Shown here piece by piece: positions 8,481-18,325 of a DNA stretch of 45,605 nucleotides; within the stretch, counting starts at the first letter, position 1; each line of letters opens with the position of its first letter. The DNA comes from Bacillota bacterium. GTDB lineage: Bacteria; Bacillota; Clostridia; Christensenellales; Aristaeellaceae. The stretch lies in assembly GCA_023398575.1 (NCBI GenBank), contig JAEWSC010000037.1, forward strand, positions 1-45,605, in the 5' to 3' direction. A program made the translations under genes and the position numbers. A model generated the notes under the pieces. The model searched no databases and was not told where the DNA came from. It saw only the letters and a list, made by a program, of their open reading frames with translations.

Positions 8481-9299
8481 TCAAAACAGCCAGGGGTTAC
8501 ATTCTCTCTCCTGATAAGATGCCTGCCAACGCGCGCCGCAGCTTCTGGCAATTTCCTTAGCCCTATCCACATGCTGATAAATATGGTCTGTTTGATGTGC
8601 ATCGGAACCAAAGGTAAACAGCTCTCCACCCAACTCCAAAAAGCGTTTGATAATATCCGCACCGGGAATGGGGCTATCCGTCTGACGCAAGCCGGATGCG
8701 TTAATCTCCAGCGCTTTTCCGTTCGCTGCCATAAATTTCAAAAGCATGTCCATATGATCCGGAGCATGTTGATATCTTAGCGGCCTTATTTCTGGCGGAA
8801 ATGGTGCGAATTTGCCTACATAGCCCAAATGAGCGATTGCATCATAGTCGCGAAAGTGCAAAACACTTTCCAGACGCTGCTCCACATATCGAAAATACGC
8901 CTTTTCTTGGGTCTTTCCTTCAAAATATTGCGGCATGTATGGGTCCATGTTGTCCACAAGGTGAAGTGATAAAAGGCGAAAATCCAGAGGCAGCGCATCT
9001 AATGTGGTTTCAATTTCCTCTCTGTAAGGCGCATTGTCGCCGATTTCAATTCCCTGACGGATGATAAGCCCAGGAAATTTTTCGCATACAGCAGCGATTT
9101 CCGCAAGCCAAACCGGAAACACAGGCGGCTTATCTACACCAGGATCGGGATGATGAGGCTCGATGTGGTCTGTGATGCAGATTTCCTCAAGTCCAAGGGC
9201 TATTGCCCGAAGGCAAATCTCCTCAAGCGTCTGCCTGCCATCCATAGAATGGGTACTATGCAGGTGATAATCCATTTTCCGAATGCTTTTCGTACTCAT
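8481..9299 (-). CDS. PHP-domain phosphatase, histidinol-phosphatase (HisJ/HisK) family
   Basis: 272 residues with the PHP metal motifs DYHLHSTHSMDG (H12, H14), ITDHIEPH, the middle HLVDN and AHLGYV, and GSDAHQTDHIY near the C-terminus. The pattern matches HisJ/HisK histidinol-phosphatases, which perform the penultimate step of histidine synthesis. However, no his genes are nearby, so another sugar or amino-alcohol phosphate substrate is possible. It sits 70 bases downstream of addA on the same strand and 25 bases before the phosphodiesterase gene. Confidence 0.75.
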   Translation of the reverse strand: MSTKSIRKMDYHLHSTHSMDGRQTLEEICLRAIALGLEEICITDHIEPHHPDPGVDKPPVFPVWLAEIAAVCEKFPGLIIRQGIEIGDNAPYREEIETTLDALPLDFRLLSLHLVDNMDPYMPQYFEGKTQEKAYFRYVEQRLESVLHFRDYDAIAHLGYVGKFAPFPPEIRPLRYQHAPDHMDMLLKFMAANGKALEINASGLRQTDSPIPGADIIKRFLELGGELFTFGSDAHQTDHIYQHVDRAKEIARSCGARWQASYQERECNPWLF

Positions 9300-9369
9300 T
9301 TTTCCCTCTTTTGATTCAGCGCCGGCTTAACCCGACGCCACCTTTGCTGTTATGAGTTCACTATCAAAT

Positions 9370-12300
9370 TCAACCGGCTGGCAGCATATCAGGCATAACA
9401 AGTCCCCTGCCGCTGCGTAAAAGATAAAGTATTGTCTCCTTCACAGGAATGCCCGTAATCTCCTGCAAGGCACGCTTGTATATCTGAAGCTGTGTACCAT
9501 AACGGGCATACACGGCCTGCTCATCAATCACCACATCTGTTTTATAATCCATCAACACCCAAGCGCCATCCTCTATAAAGCAACAGTCAATCACACCCTG
9601 CAAAAGGGCAGGCGGTAAAGCATTTATACGGAGATTAAATGCCCATTCCCTATGAACTTCGGTAGCCTCCAGCATTCTTTTTCCCCAATTGCTCAATAGA
9701 AAATTGACAAGCCAATCCACATATAGCCCATCATGCTGCGCTTTGGTTAACAAACCCTTATGCATTAGTTCTTGCAAACCATTCTCCAGCAAATGCCGCA
9801 AATCCTCTTTGCTCTTCTGCCGGAGACCGGATAGCGGCAGAAGACCTAACGCCTTGTGGGTTGCTGTTCCCAAATCTGCCGCTGTAACAGCTTTTTTTTC
9901 TAAAAAACCCGGTCTTGCAGGCATTGGCGATAAGCGCAGCGGCATAACTAGTTCCTCGGGCCTTGCCTTACTGTCCGGCGTTTCCTCCTGCTCGCTCATG
10001 AAATATTCTGGCAACAGCTTTTGTTTGCACAGCGATGTGACGGATGTTTTTAACGGCAGTCTATCTTCCTCTTCTGCGGGTTTTTCTTTCATCCTCAAAG
10101 CCATATCTGGTGATGTTTTTACACCCACCATCTGCATAAGGCGTTCAATCTGGGTGTGGATATTTTCCTTTTTTTCCACACTCCGCTGTCCATATTCTGG
10201 CCAAACGTAGATACGCCAAGACATACAATCCTGTGGATAACCTGTGGAAGTTGTGCATTTCTTCTCTTTTTCCAGCAGATCGTCCTGTTGACCTGTGGAA
10301 AACCCCTTTGAGAAATTCTGAAGAACAGCCGCCTCCTTTAATGGATAGACCGTCTGTATAACCCAGTCCAGCATACTGTCTGCCTGCTGAACACGATAGG
10401 GCCCTTCCGGAAGTTTCCACCTGGATTCAGGATTCTTGCCAGATACAGTTCCAATCAAAATCAGCCTTTCCCTGGCCCTTGTCATAGCCACGTACAATAA
10501 CCGGGCACGTTCCGCCTTTTCCTCTTCCTGAGCTTTTAGCTGTATCGCTTTTTCCGCGATTGTCTTTGTCTTTGTACGCTCCTTATCATATACACATGGA
10601 ATACTGAGCCCCAGCTCCCGATGTGCCTTCAGAAGAGAGGAATGTCCGGCTGCATGCAGCTTGCTCCCCAGTTCCATTACCACCACCGCCGGAAATTCCA
10701 AACCCTTGCTTTTGTGAATGGTCATAATTCGTACGACGTCTTCTTTTTCGCCAAGAACCTTTGCAGTAGTGGCATCGCCAGATTTTTTTAGACTTTCACC
10801 ATGCAGCAAAAACCCATGCAGTCCTTCGCTCTGCGATTTCTCGTACGCGGCAGCTCTTTCGCATAGCAAGCGCAGATTTGCCTGCCTTATTTCACCTGCA
10901 GGCAGTGCGCCGGACCGCAAATAGATGCCGCTATCCATATACAGCTGCCATATTAATTGATCCAGTGGCAAGCACCGTGCCAGGAAGCGCCATGCATCCA
11001 GCTTGTCCAGGATACCTTGACACTGCATCCCTAATGCCGAGTCCTGTCCTGCGCAATGATAAAACGACTCATAAAAGGGTACATCATTTCCTGGCATGCC
11101 AAGGCGAATTAGGGACAACGTTTTTTCATCCAGCGCAAAACACGGACTACGCAGTGTTGTAAGCAACGGAATATCCTGCATAGGATTGTCTAGTACTTGC
11201 AAGACTGCCATCATTGTTGCTATTTCAGGAAGGCCAAAGTATTCCTCGTCCGCCTCCGAGTAAACGGGTATGCCCTCCTTTTGTAATGAAAGCGCAACTA
11301 CCCGGGCTGTATTCTTCGCCTTGGGCAGCAGCACAGCAATGTCTCTGAAGGTATACGGTCGGACCAGCTTTGTCTCTTTATCGAAAAATTCCTTGGTAAG
11401 CAGGCCGCGTATGATCTGCGCTGCTTTTCCAGCTTCCCGCTCCACCCGGGACGGCGCCTCCTCCATGCTTTCTTCCCCTTCAGGTTCATCCTCGTTTGGG
11501 GTTAATACATGCAGTTCCACCGGGGCTTCATCACCAGGCTCCCTGCCGGCCACAAGCATTGCCTCGCGGTCATAGTTGATTTCTGTCACCTCTTCGCGCA
11601 TGACAGAAGAAAATACCTGGTTGACAGCTTGCACTACCGAATGGGATGAACGAAAATTTTGTTGAAGAGAAATACGCCGGAACGAGGCATGCTTATCCAG
11701 TGAAGATGCTTTTGCCTTGTTAAGAAATAAGGTTGGATCCGCCAGGCGGAAGCGGTATATGCTTTGCTTGACGTCACCCACCAGAAAAACGCGCTTGCCG
11801 CCATGCACAGCCTGCAATATAGCTTCCTGTATGCCCGATATATCCTGATATTCATCGATGCACACGGCATCAAACTTACTTTGCACCATTGCCCTGATCT
11901 GTGGCACGCCCAGCACTTTCAGTGTCTTGTGCTCCAGGTCATTAAAGTCATACACATTTTTTTCCCGCTTGTACTTTTCATACTGCTTATACAAGCCGTG
12001 AACCAGACGTCCCAAAGCCCGTATAGAAGCTTTGGTGTGAAGAACATCCAGTGCTGCCAGCTTCATATTCTTCGGTGCACCATCCACAACCTTACCCAAA
12101 TCGCTTCTTATATCACTGCGTTTGTTTTTAACAACCTCCGCCCAAGCTGCTGTTTCCGGCTCTTTTTTCTTCATAGAAGGAAAGCGTGGAAACGCTTTTC
12201 TCTCCCACGCTAGGCGCAGCTCTTCCGGCGATATCTTAACCGCAGACATAAGCAGTTGAATCTGCTTGACATCCTCTATCAAAAGTGCTTCCAACGAGCA

Positions 12301-12996
12301 ATCGGCAAATGGATCGTCCAAGCATTTCATTAACTCATTTGCTGCATCCGACGCGCCTTGAATTTGCAGCTGCATACTCTTTATGATCTGACGGGACCAG
12401 ACATGTGATGCCAATTCGTCTTCGTTTGGAAAATTGGCCAACTGGCAGCGAAGCCAGCGCCAGGGTTCTGGCAGAGACATCAAAAACCTGTACAGTGAAT
12501 CCACCATATCCATAATGGCTTCATCCGCAAACTGCTGTGAGAGCGTGGTGAAATCATCTTTTCCTTTTTCGTAAGCAGCCAGCAAGACATCCTTCATCGC
12601 TTCCTGATAAAGTACTTCTTGTTCTCCGCCCTCAATCAACCTGGCGGTTGGATCCAGCCCGGCCGCTTGAAAATGCTCCCGTATCACCTGACCGCAAAAT
12701 ACATGCAGCGTACTTATCGATGCCCGGTCTACTTTCAACGCCTGTTCCCTCAAGGTGTGATCGATATCTCCAGCATCATTGAGAGATTTTAATATTCTTT
12801 CGCGCATTTCCGCCGCGGCAGCACGTGTAAAGGTCACCAGCAGCATTCGGTCTACCTGCAGACCATCGTGCTTGATGAGGCTTAGGATACGTTCCACCAG
12901 CACAGCCGTTTTTCCAGATCCGGCAGCCGCGCTGACAAGCAGCATATTATTTCTGGCATCAATTGCTTGCTGCTGATCCTTTGTCCATATCGGCAT
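9370..12996 (-). CDS. addA: ATP-dependent helicase/nuclease subunit A (AddA)
   Basis: 1,208 residues, the usual length for AddA. N-terminal UvrD-type helicase: Q-motif MPIWTKDQQQAID, Walker A AAAGSGKT (K29), motif II near IDEYQDISGIQ, GDVKQSIYRFR, and VVRIMTIHKSKGLEFPAVVV. A RecB-type nuclease domain ends the protein, with GVIDCC and MDYKTD around residue 1148. With AddB it processes double-strand ends for RecA loading. addB, normally directly upstream, is not in the window. The ATG at 12996 is preferred, with AAAGGGGGC upstream; the TTG at 13014 is inside that site. A promoter with TTTACA/TACAAT lies just upstream. Confidence 0.95.
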   Translation of the reverse strand: MPIWTKDQQQAIDARNNMLLVSAAAGSGKTAVLVERILSLIKHDGLQVDRMLLVTFTRAAAAEMRERILKSLNDAGDIDHTLREQALKVDRASISTLHVFCGQVIREHFQAAGLDPTARLIEGGEQEVLYQEAMKDVLLAAYEKGKDDFTTLSQQFADEAIMDMVDSLYRFLMSLPEPWRWLRCQLANFPNEDELASHVWSRQIIKSMQLQIQGASDAANELMKCLDDPFADCSLEALLIEDVKQIQLLMSAVKISPEELRLAWERKAFPRFPSMKKKEPETAAWAEVVKNKRSDIRSDLGKVVDGAPKNMKLAALDVLHTKASIRALGRLVHGLYKQYEKYKREKNVYDFNDLEHKTLKVLGVPQIRAMVQSKFDAVCIDEYQDISGIQEAILQAVHGGKRVFLVGDVKQSIYRFRLADPTLFLNKAKASSLDKHASFRRISLQQNFRSSHSVVQAVNQVFSSVMREEVTEINYDREAMLVAGREPGDEAPVELHVLTPNEDEPEGEESMEEAPSRVEREAGKAAQIIRGLLTKEFFDKETKLVRPYTFRDIAVLLPKAKNTARVVALSLQKEGIPVYSEADEEYFGLPEIATMMAVLQVLDNPMQDIPLLTTLRSPCFALDEKTLSLIRLGMPGNDVPFYESFYHCAGQDSALGMQCQGILDKLDAWRFLARCLPLDQLIWQLYMDSGIYLRSGALPAGEIRQANLRLLCERAAAYEKSQSEGLHGFLLHGESLKKSGDATTAKVLGEKEDVVRIMTIHKSKGLEFPAVVVMELGSKLHAAGHSSLLKAHRELGLSIPCVYDKERTKTKTIAEKAIQLKAQEEEKAERARLLYVAMTRARERLILIGTVSGKNPESRWKLPEGPYRVQQADSMLDWVIQTVYPLKEAAVLQNFSKGFSTGQQDDLLEKEKKCTTSTGYPQDCMSWRIYVWPEYGQRSVEKKENIHTQIERLMQMVGVKTSPDMALRMKEKPAEEEDRLPLKTSVTSLCKQKLLPEYFMSEQEETPDSKARPEELVMPLRLSPMPARPGFLEKKAVTAADLGTATHKALGLLPLSGLRQKSKEDLRHLLENGLQELMHKGLLTKAQHDGLYVDWLVNFLLSNWGKRMLEATEVHREWAFNLRINALPPALLQGVIDCCFIEDGAWVLMDYKTDVVIDEQAVYARYGTQLQIYKRALQEITGIPVKETILYLLRSGRGLVMPDMLPAG

Positions 12997-13022
12997 TGGA
13001 ACGCCCCCTTTCAATCATACAT

Positions 13023-13051
13023 ATTGTATCTTAATGGGAAGGCATTGTAAA
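13023..13051 (-). promoter_or_regulatory. addA promoter
   Basis: Minus strand -35 TTTACA (13046-13051), spacer 17, -10 TACAAT (13023-13028). The nearest parS site begins nine bases upstream of the -35, so ParB spreading could affect this promoter. Predicted from sequence. Confidence 0.6.
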
Positions 13052-13059
13052 CTACACCA

Positions 13060-13075
13060 TGTTTCACGTGAAACA
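13060..13075. other. parS site 1 (ParB/Spo0J binding)
   Basis: A perfect 16-bp palindrome TGTTTCACGTGAAACA, extending to 18 bp with the flanking A and T. It matches the parS consensus known from Bacillus and other bacteria. ParB loads here to start origin segregation and SMC recruitment. Function is established for the motif and inferred for this site. Confidence 0.9.
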
Positions 13076-13099
13076 TACTGGTTGTGCCCTTCCCCTTTT

Positions 13100-13115
13100 T
13101 GTTTCACGTGGAACA
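13100..13115. other. parS site 2 (ParB/Spo0J binding)
   Basis: TGTTTCACGTGGAACA; its complement TGTTCCACGTGAAACA is the canonical Bacillus parS sequence. It lies 40 bp from site 1 (start to start), between addA and glgP, which supports a real parS pair. Confidence 0.9.
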
Positions 13116-13137
13116 TCATGCCACAACACAGGATTCA

Positions 13138-13166
13138 TTGAACTATCAAGCTACATATGATAAAAT
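13138..13166 (+). promoter_or_regulatory. glgP promoter
   Basis: -35 TTGAAC (13138-13143), 17-base spacer, -10 TAAAAT (13161-13166). The leader to the ATG at 13212 would be about 40 bases. Confidence 0.6.
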
Positions 13167-13211
13167 GAATTCGTCCCCTCATATTTTGTAGAAAAAAGGC
13201 GGCGATACAAA

Positions 13212-15671
13212 ATGCCGACAACGGCCTTCGATAAAGAGTCTATTAAAAAGAGCATTATCGGCAAGCTTCAGCGCTATAATGGCCGCACAATTGCCGAAGC
13301 AAGCAGCCAGCAAATTTATATTGCGCTGGCATCTACCGTACGCGATCAGATTATGCAAAAATGGATGATCGCCAGAGAAGAACGGCTGCAAAGTAAGGCC
13401 AAACGTTTGTACTATATGTCTGTCGAGTTTTTGATGGGCCGAACGCTGTACTGCAATATGCTCAACCTGTGCAGTACTGACGTGTATAAAGAAGTACTGG
13501 CGGAGTTAGGAATCGACCTTTCAAAGATTTTGAAAGAAGAACCAGAACCGGGCTTGGGCAACGGTGGCTTAGGCAGGCTGGCTGCCTGTTTTCTGGATAG
13601 CTTATCTTCGCTGGATTTGCCGGCCATGGGCTGTACCATCCGGTATGAGTATGGACTGTTCCGTCAAAAGATCGTGGATGGCCAGCAAGTGGAGCTTCCT
13701 GATGATTGGCTGCAAAACGGAAACGTATGGGAAATGGCCGTACCGGAAGATGCCTGCGAGGTCCGCTATGGCGGACATTTGGAAGAGGCAGTCGAAAACG
13801 GTGTCCGCAAGTTCCATTTGAAAGACTACTTTACTGTGGAAGCTGTTCCCTATGACATGCCTGCAGTTGGCTTTGATACGGCGACAGTCAACACGCTGCG
13901 TATGTGGCGGGCCAGGTCACCAAAGGGTATCGATCTGTGTTCTTTCGGGCAAGGCAACTACATAAGAGCCACCCAGGAAATTGAGCTTGCCGAAGTCATC
14001 AGTAAAGTGCTGTACCCGGAAGACAACCATTATGAAGGAAAGCTGCTTCGCTTGAAGCAGCACTATTTCTTTACCAGCGCCACAGTGCAATATGCCTTGA
14101 AATCCTTTAAGCGCATGTATGGAAGCAATTTCGACCTGCTGCCAGAAAAGGTGGCCTTCCATGTAAATGATACCCATCCTGGTCTCGTCATCCCGGAATT
14201 GATGCGGCTTTTAATGGATGAAGAAGGCTTAAGCTGGGAAGAAGCCTCCAATATCACGCAGAAAACCGTGGCCTATACCAATCATACCATCATGTCAGAG
14301 GCATTGGAAAAATGGCCGGAAGACATGGTTCAAAATCAGCTGCCACGCATTTATATGATTCTGCAGGAGATTAACCGCAGACAGTGCGAACAGTTGTGGA
14401 GTAAATTTCCCGGCGAGTGGGACCGCATTGCACAAATGGCGGTGCTGGCCTACGGTCATGTGCATATGGCCAATCTCTGCGTAGCCATGAGCTATTCTGT
14501 CAACGGTGTCAGCCAGCTTCACGGAGAAATATTAAAGGCCGATACGTTCAAAGATTTTTACGCTTTGAGCCCGGAAAAATTCTCTGCCATCACCAACGGT
14601 ATCACCCATCGCCGCTGGCTGTTGTCCTGTAATCCAGAGCTTACGAGTCTGATCCACAATACCATTGGCGACAGCTTTATTAAAGAACCAGAACGCTTAC
14701 AAGATCTCCTACCCTACCGTGATGATGCAGCCTTCAAGCAGGAATTTGCCCGCATCAAGCACAATAACAAAGAACGTCTTGCCAGTATGGTATTATCGCG
14801 TCAGGGTATTGTTGTCGACCCGTATTCCATTTTTGATGTGCAAGCCAAGCGCCTTCATGAATACAAACGGCAACTGCTGAATGCGCTGCACATTCTGGTT
14901 TTGTACAACCGCATTGTGGAAGACCCTAGCTACACCATTTCACCTCGCACCTTTTTCTTTGGCGCAAAGGCCAGCCCCGGTTATAGGCGTGCAAAGCTGA
15001 TCATCCGCTTCATCAATGCCTTGTCTGATCTGATTCAAAGACATCCCCGAGCAGACAGCATGCTAAAGGTAGTTTTTCTAGAAAACTATGACGTTTCCAC
15101 CGCAGAAATACTGATACCCGCAGCGGATGTATCAGAGCAACTCTCCACTGCCAGCAAAGAAGCCAGCGGTACCGGCAACATGAAATTTATGATGAACGGC
15201 GCCGTCACCATCGGCACCATGGATGGCGCTAATGTGGAGATCGCTCAGCAGGCCGGCATGGAAAACATCTATATTTTCGGCATGCGGGCTAACCAAGTGC
15301 AAAGCCTGTATCAGGAGCGGACCTACAACCCCATGCACATCTTTGATACCAACCGGGAAATCCGCCTGGCTATGACCCAAATGATCGATGGAACCCTGTT
15401 CCCGAATAACCCGACAGCGCTTCAGGAACTATATCATTCGCTGTTGCTGGGCGAATATGGCTGTAACGCCGACCCGTACTTTGTATTAAAAGACTTCGGT
15501 TCCTATTCCATGGCGCAAATCCGTCTGAATGAAGATTACGAAAACCCCGAACGCTGGTGGAGAATGGCCGTTACCAACACCGCAACCTCCGGCATCTTCT
15601 CCAGCGACCGAACCATACGGGAATACAACGATTCAATCTGGCATTTGAAGCCATTGGATCACAGAAAATAG
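13212..15671 (+). CDS. glgP: Glycogen/starch alpha-glucan phosphorylase
   Basis: 819 residues, full length for the GT35 family. It splits terminal alpha-1,4-glucose from glycogen or maltodextrin with phosphate, giving glucose-1-phosphate. Seen: the N-terminal YYMSVEFLMGR and GLGNGGLGRLAACF blocks, KQQ-type substrate segment replaced by LRLKQHYFF, DTHPGLVIPELMR, and the PLP site EASGTGNMKFMMNGA with the Schiff-base lysine at about K658. AAGGCGG nine bases before the ATG sets the start. A strong terminator follows. A GH13 enzyme gene downstream and a phosphoglucomutase gene at 45 kb suit a glycogen breakdown route. Confidence 0.97.
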   Translation: MPTTAFDKESIKKSIIGKLQRYNGRTIAEASSQQIYIALASTVRDQIMQKWMIAREERLQSKAKRLYYMSVEFLMGRTLYCNMLNLCSTDVYKEVLAELGIDLSKILKEEPEPGLGNGGLGRLAACFLDSLSSLDLPAMGCTIRYEYGLFRQKIVDGQQVELPDDWLQNGNVWEMAVPEDACEVRYGGHLEEAVENGVRKFHLKDYFTVEAVPYDMPAVGFDTATVNTLRMWRARSPKGIDLCSFGQGNYIRATQEIELAEVISKVLYPEDNHYEGKLLRLKQHYFFTSATVQYALKSFKRMYGSNFDLLPEKVAFHVNDTHPGLVIPELMRLLMDEEGLSWEEASNITQKTVAYTNHTIMSEALEKWPEDMVQNQLPRIYMILQEINRRQCEQLWSKFPGEWDRIAQMAVLAYGHVHMANLCVAMSYSVNGVSQLHGEILKADTFKDFYALSPEKFSAITNGITHRRWLLSCNPELTSLIHNTIGDSFIKEPERLQDLLPYRDDAAFKQEFARIKHNNKERLASMVLSRQGIVVDPYSIFDVQAKRLHEYKRQLLNALHILVLYNRIVEDPSYTISPRTFFFGAKASPGYRRAKLIIRFINALSDLIQRHPRADSMLKVVFLENYDVSTAEILIPAADVSEQLSTASKEASGTGNMKFMMNGAVTIGTMDGANVEIAQQAGMENIYIFGMRANQVQSLYQERTYNPMHIFDTNREIRLAMTQMIDGTLFPNNPTALQELYHSLLLGEYGCNADPYFVLKDFGSYSMAQIRLNEDYENPERWWRMAVTNTATSGIFSSDRTIREYNDSIWHLKPLDHRK

Positions 15672-15680
15672 GGGTCAATC

Positions 15681-15725
15681 TAGCGGGATTCTGTCTTAAG
15701 AAGGATAGAATCCCGCTATTTATTT
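15681..15725 (+). terminator. Terminator after glgP
   Basis: Perfect 12-bp stem TAGCGGGATTCT (15681-15692) / AGAATCCCGCTA (15707-15718), 14-base loop, then TTTATTTT. It lies ten bases past the glgP stop and precedes the GH13 gene. Confidence 0.9.
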
Positions 15726-15781
15726 TCACTGGGTTCATGCTACAATAGATAGTGAAAAGCATCATCAAGGAGGACCTGTCT

Positions 15782-17536
15782 TTGCTCCTGCACAATTCTC
15801 ATGATCCCTATTATCGCCAGCCGTTAGGCGCGCTTTCCTGTGGCTCCGCCATTTTGCTTCGATGTAAATGTGACATCGCCGTGTCCGTCGATCTGCGCAT
15901 ATGGGATGGTGGAGAAAAAATATATTCCATGACAGAAGAAAGTCAAAATACATATATAGCTGAGCTTACGGTCCCTTTGCAACCCATGCTTTGGTGGTAC
16001 GACTTTATCATACATACGGAAAGCGGCGAATTGCGTTATGGCAACGCATATGATCAGCTTGGCGGCGAGGGTGCCTTGTATGAATACACACCGGCCAGCT
16101 TTCAGGTAACTGTTTATGATCCTGCCTTCAAAACGCCAACATATATGCACGAAGGAGTTATATACCAAATATTTCCTGATCGCTTTTTCCACGCACCCTC
16201 ATCATCTGTTCATATTCGCTCCGACATACAACTTCACATCAATTGGTATGATTCTCCATATGTAAACATAGACCCCCGCAGCCATGACAACATGGCTCTG
16301 GATTTTTTCGGCGGTACCCTCAATGGCATTGCTGAAAAGCTGCCTTACCTGAAGGACCTTGGCATTACCGTTTTGTACCTCAATCCCATTTTTCAAGCCC
16401 GAAGCAACCATAAATACGACACAGGCGATTATTCCAAAATTGATCCCATGTTTGGTACGGAAGAGGAATTTCAAAGCTTGTGTGAAAAAGCGGCTTCACT
16501 TGGCATTCATATCCTTCTGGACGGCGTATTCAGCCATACAGGCGAAGACAGCGTCTATTTCAACCGCTATGGAACTTATGACAGCGTTGGCGCCTACCAA
16601 AGCACCGCTTCCCCCTACTTTTCCTGGTTTACCTTTATGGATTATCCTATCCTATACCGTTGCTGGTGGGATATTCCTACCCTGCCTGAAGTTCGTAAGG
16701 ACGACCCAACATACCGGCACTTTTTACTTAATCAAAAGGACGGAATCGTTCCAAAATGGCTGAAATCTGGCGCTGACGGCTGGAGGCTGGATGTAGCGGA
16801 CGAACTGCCGATGGACTTTTTGCGGGAGCTTAGGCAAAGCGTAAAAGCTACAAAGAAAGACGCGCTTGTTTTAGGTGAGGTATGGGAGGACGCCAGCAAC
16901 AAAGTTGCTTATCATGTTCCACGCAGCTACTGCCTGGGTGATACGCTGGACAGCGTCATGAATTACCCGCTACGGGAAGAAATTATCCGCTTTCTGACAT
17001 GTGAATCCGACGCATATCAGTTGGCACGCCTGATCCGCCATCAGCAGGAGGTATATCCTGCTCCCTTTTTATACGCATTGATGAATCTGCTGGGCAGCCA
17101 TGACAGGGCCAGAATCATCAACGTACTGGCTGGCTGCGAGGGCAAGGATCTCCCTCGTGAAGAAAGGGCGCTGTTACAATTAAAACAGGAACAGTATCAT
17201 ACAGGATCACAACGATTTGTGAAGGGGGTAGAAATCCTCTGTGCTCTGCCAGGCGCCCCCACCCTGTATTATGGCGACGAAGCCGGCATGCAGGGCTCTG
17301 CAGACCCCTTTAACCGCGGTACATACCCCTGGGGCCAGGAGGATACATCCCTTCAATTCGCTATTCGTGAATTGCTGTACAATCGCAAATCAAGCCCAGT
17401 GCTCAAAACAGGATATATTGATGCATGGGCAAAGGACAGCGATACACTGATGATTCGAAGGTACTTTCAAAACGGATTTGACGCCCTTGGCAACCCAGCG
17501 TCAGGTGACGAGAAAACCATACAAATCAAACGGTAA
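15782..17536 (+). CDS. GH13 alpha-glucosidase (neopullulanase/cyclomaltodextrinase type)
   Basis: 584 residues. The N-terminal 120 residues look like a CBM34-type beta domain. The catalytic barrel begins at HEGVIYQIFPDRF and carries the four GH13 regions: DGVFSHTG, GWRLDVADE (nucleophile D337), LGEVWED (acid/base E366) and LGSHDRAR (D441). There is no signal peptide, so it should act inside the cell on maltodextrins or glycogen branches. The C-terminal beta domain appears short. The TTG at 15782 is chosen because AAGGAGG lies eight bases upstream; the frame opens 30 bases earlier at a GTG, but that would place the binding site inside the gene. Confidence 0.9.
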   Translation: MLLHNSHDPYYRQPLGALSCGSAILLRCKCDIAVSVDLRIWDGGEKIYSMTEESQNTYIAELTVPLQPMLWWYDFIIHTESGELRYGNAYDQLGGEGALYEYTPASFQVTVYDPAFKTPTYMHEGVIYQIFPDRFFHAPSSSVHIRSDIQLHINWYDSPYVNIDPRSHDNMALDFFGGTLNGIAEKLPYLKDLGITVLYLNPIFQARSNHKYDTGDYSKIDPMFGTEEEFQSLCEKAASLGIHILLDGVFSHTGEDSVYFNRYGTYDSVGAYQSTASPYFSWFTFMDYPILYRCWWDIPTLPEVRKDDPTYRHFLLNQKDGIVPKWLKSGADGWRLDVADELPMDFLRELRQSVKATKKDALVLGEVWEDASNKVAYHVPRSYCLGDTLDSVMNYPLREEIIRFLTCESDAYQLARLIRHQQEVYPAPFLYALMNLLGSHDRARIINVLAGCEGKDLPREERALLQLKQEQYHTGSQRFVKGVEILCALPGAPTLYYGDEAGMQGSADPFNRGTYPWGQEDTSLQFAIRELLYNRKSSPVLKTGYIDAWAKDSDTLMIRRYFQNGFDALGNPASGDEKTIQIKR

Positions 17537-17574
17537 GCGGCTGACTGTTAAATATCAGGAAAAAGGTGAAATCT

Positions 17575-18294
17575 ATGGATGCCCTTTCAAAATTGCAAGA
17601 CATGATAACAAACAGCAGGCGGATTGTGTTCTTCGGCGGCGCCGGCGTTTCCACCGAAAGCGGCATCCCCGATTTTCGAAGCGTGGACGGCTTGTATCAT
17701 CAATCGTATGACTCTCCCCCGGAGACCATTCTCAGTCACTCTTTTTTTATAAAAAACCCACTTACCTTTTTCCGCTTTTATAAAGAAAAGATGATTTATA
17801 CCACAGCTAAACCCAACCCTGCTCATATAGCGTTGGCCAGTTGGGAGGCAAAGGGAAAACTATCCGCCATCATCACCCAGAATATCGACGGACTTCATCA
17901 GTCAGCCGGCAGCAAAAACGTAGTGGAACTGCACGGCAACGTCCATCAAAACCACTGTCAGCGTTGCAAAAAGGCCTATTCCCTTGATCATATTTTACAA
18001 TCAGAAAATGTGCCAAAGTGCGTATGTGGGGGTATAATCAAGCCAGATGTGGTATTGTATGAAGAACCGTTGGAGCAAAAGATAATGGAAAAAACAGTTC
18101 GCGAGATTGCGGATGCCGATATGCTGCTCATAGGGGGTACATCTCTTTCTGTATATCCTGCTGCCGGTTTTGTACAAGCGTTTACAGGAAAATATATGGC
18201 AATCATCAATAAAACGCAAACACCAATCGATCAAAAAGTTGATGTTGCCATCAATGCTTGTATTGGCGAAACGCTTCAAAAAGTCATGGTATAA
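17575..18294 (+). CDS. Sir2-family NAD-dependent protein deacylase (sirtuin)
   Basis: 239 residues. NAD-binding GGAGVSTESGIPDFRS, TQNIDGLHQSAGS and the catalytic histidine in ELHGNVHQNHC are present. A zinc site is formed by C-x2-C and C-x-C (CQRCKK, KCVCGG). VVLYEEPL in place of FGE is seen in class U bacterial sirtuins. It removes acyl groups from lysine using NAD. The ATG at 17575 has AAGG eight bases upstream; the GTG at 17566 overlaps it. The gene starts 38 bases after the GH13 stop, so co-transcription is likely. AcuA/Pat-like partners are not next to it, although GNAT genes lie at 39-40 kb. Confidence 0.93.
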   Translation: MDALSKLQDMITNSRRIVFFGGAGVSTESGIPDFRSVDGLYHQSYDSPPETILSHSFFIKNPLTFFRFYKEKMIYTTAKPNPAHIALASWEAKGKLSAIITQNIDGLHQSAGSKNVVELHGNVHQNHCQRCKKAYSLDHILQSENVPKCVCGGIIKPDVVLYEEPLEQKIMEKTVREIADADMLLIGGTSLSVYPAAGFVQAFTGKYMAIINKTQTPIDQKVDVAINACIGETLQKVMV

Positions 18295-18325
18295 ACCATC
18301 ATTTAACGGGTAAGATACAGTTGAT

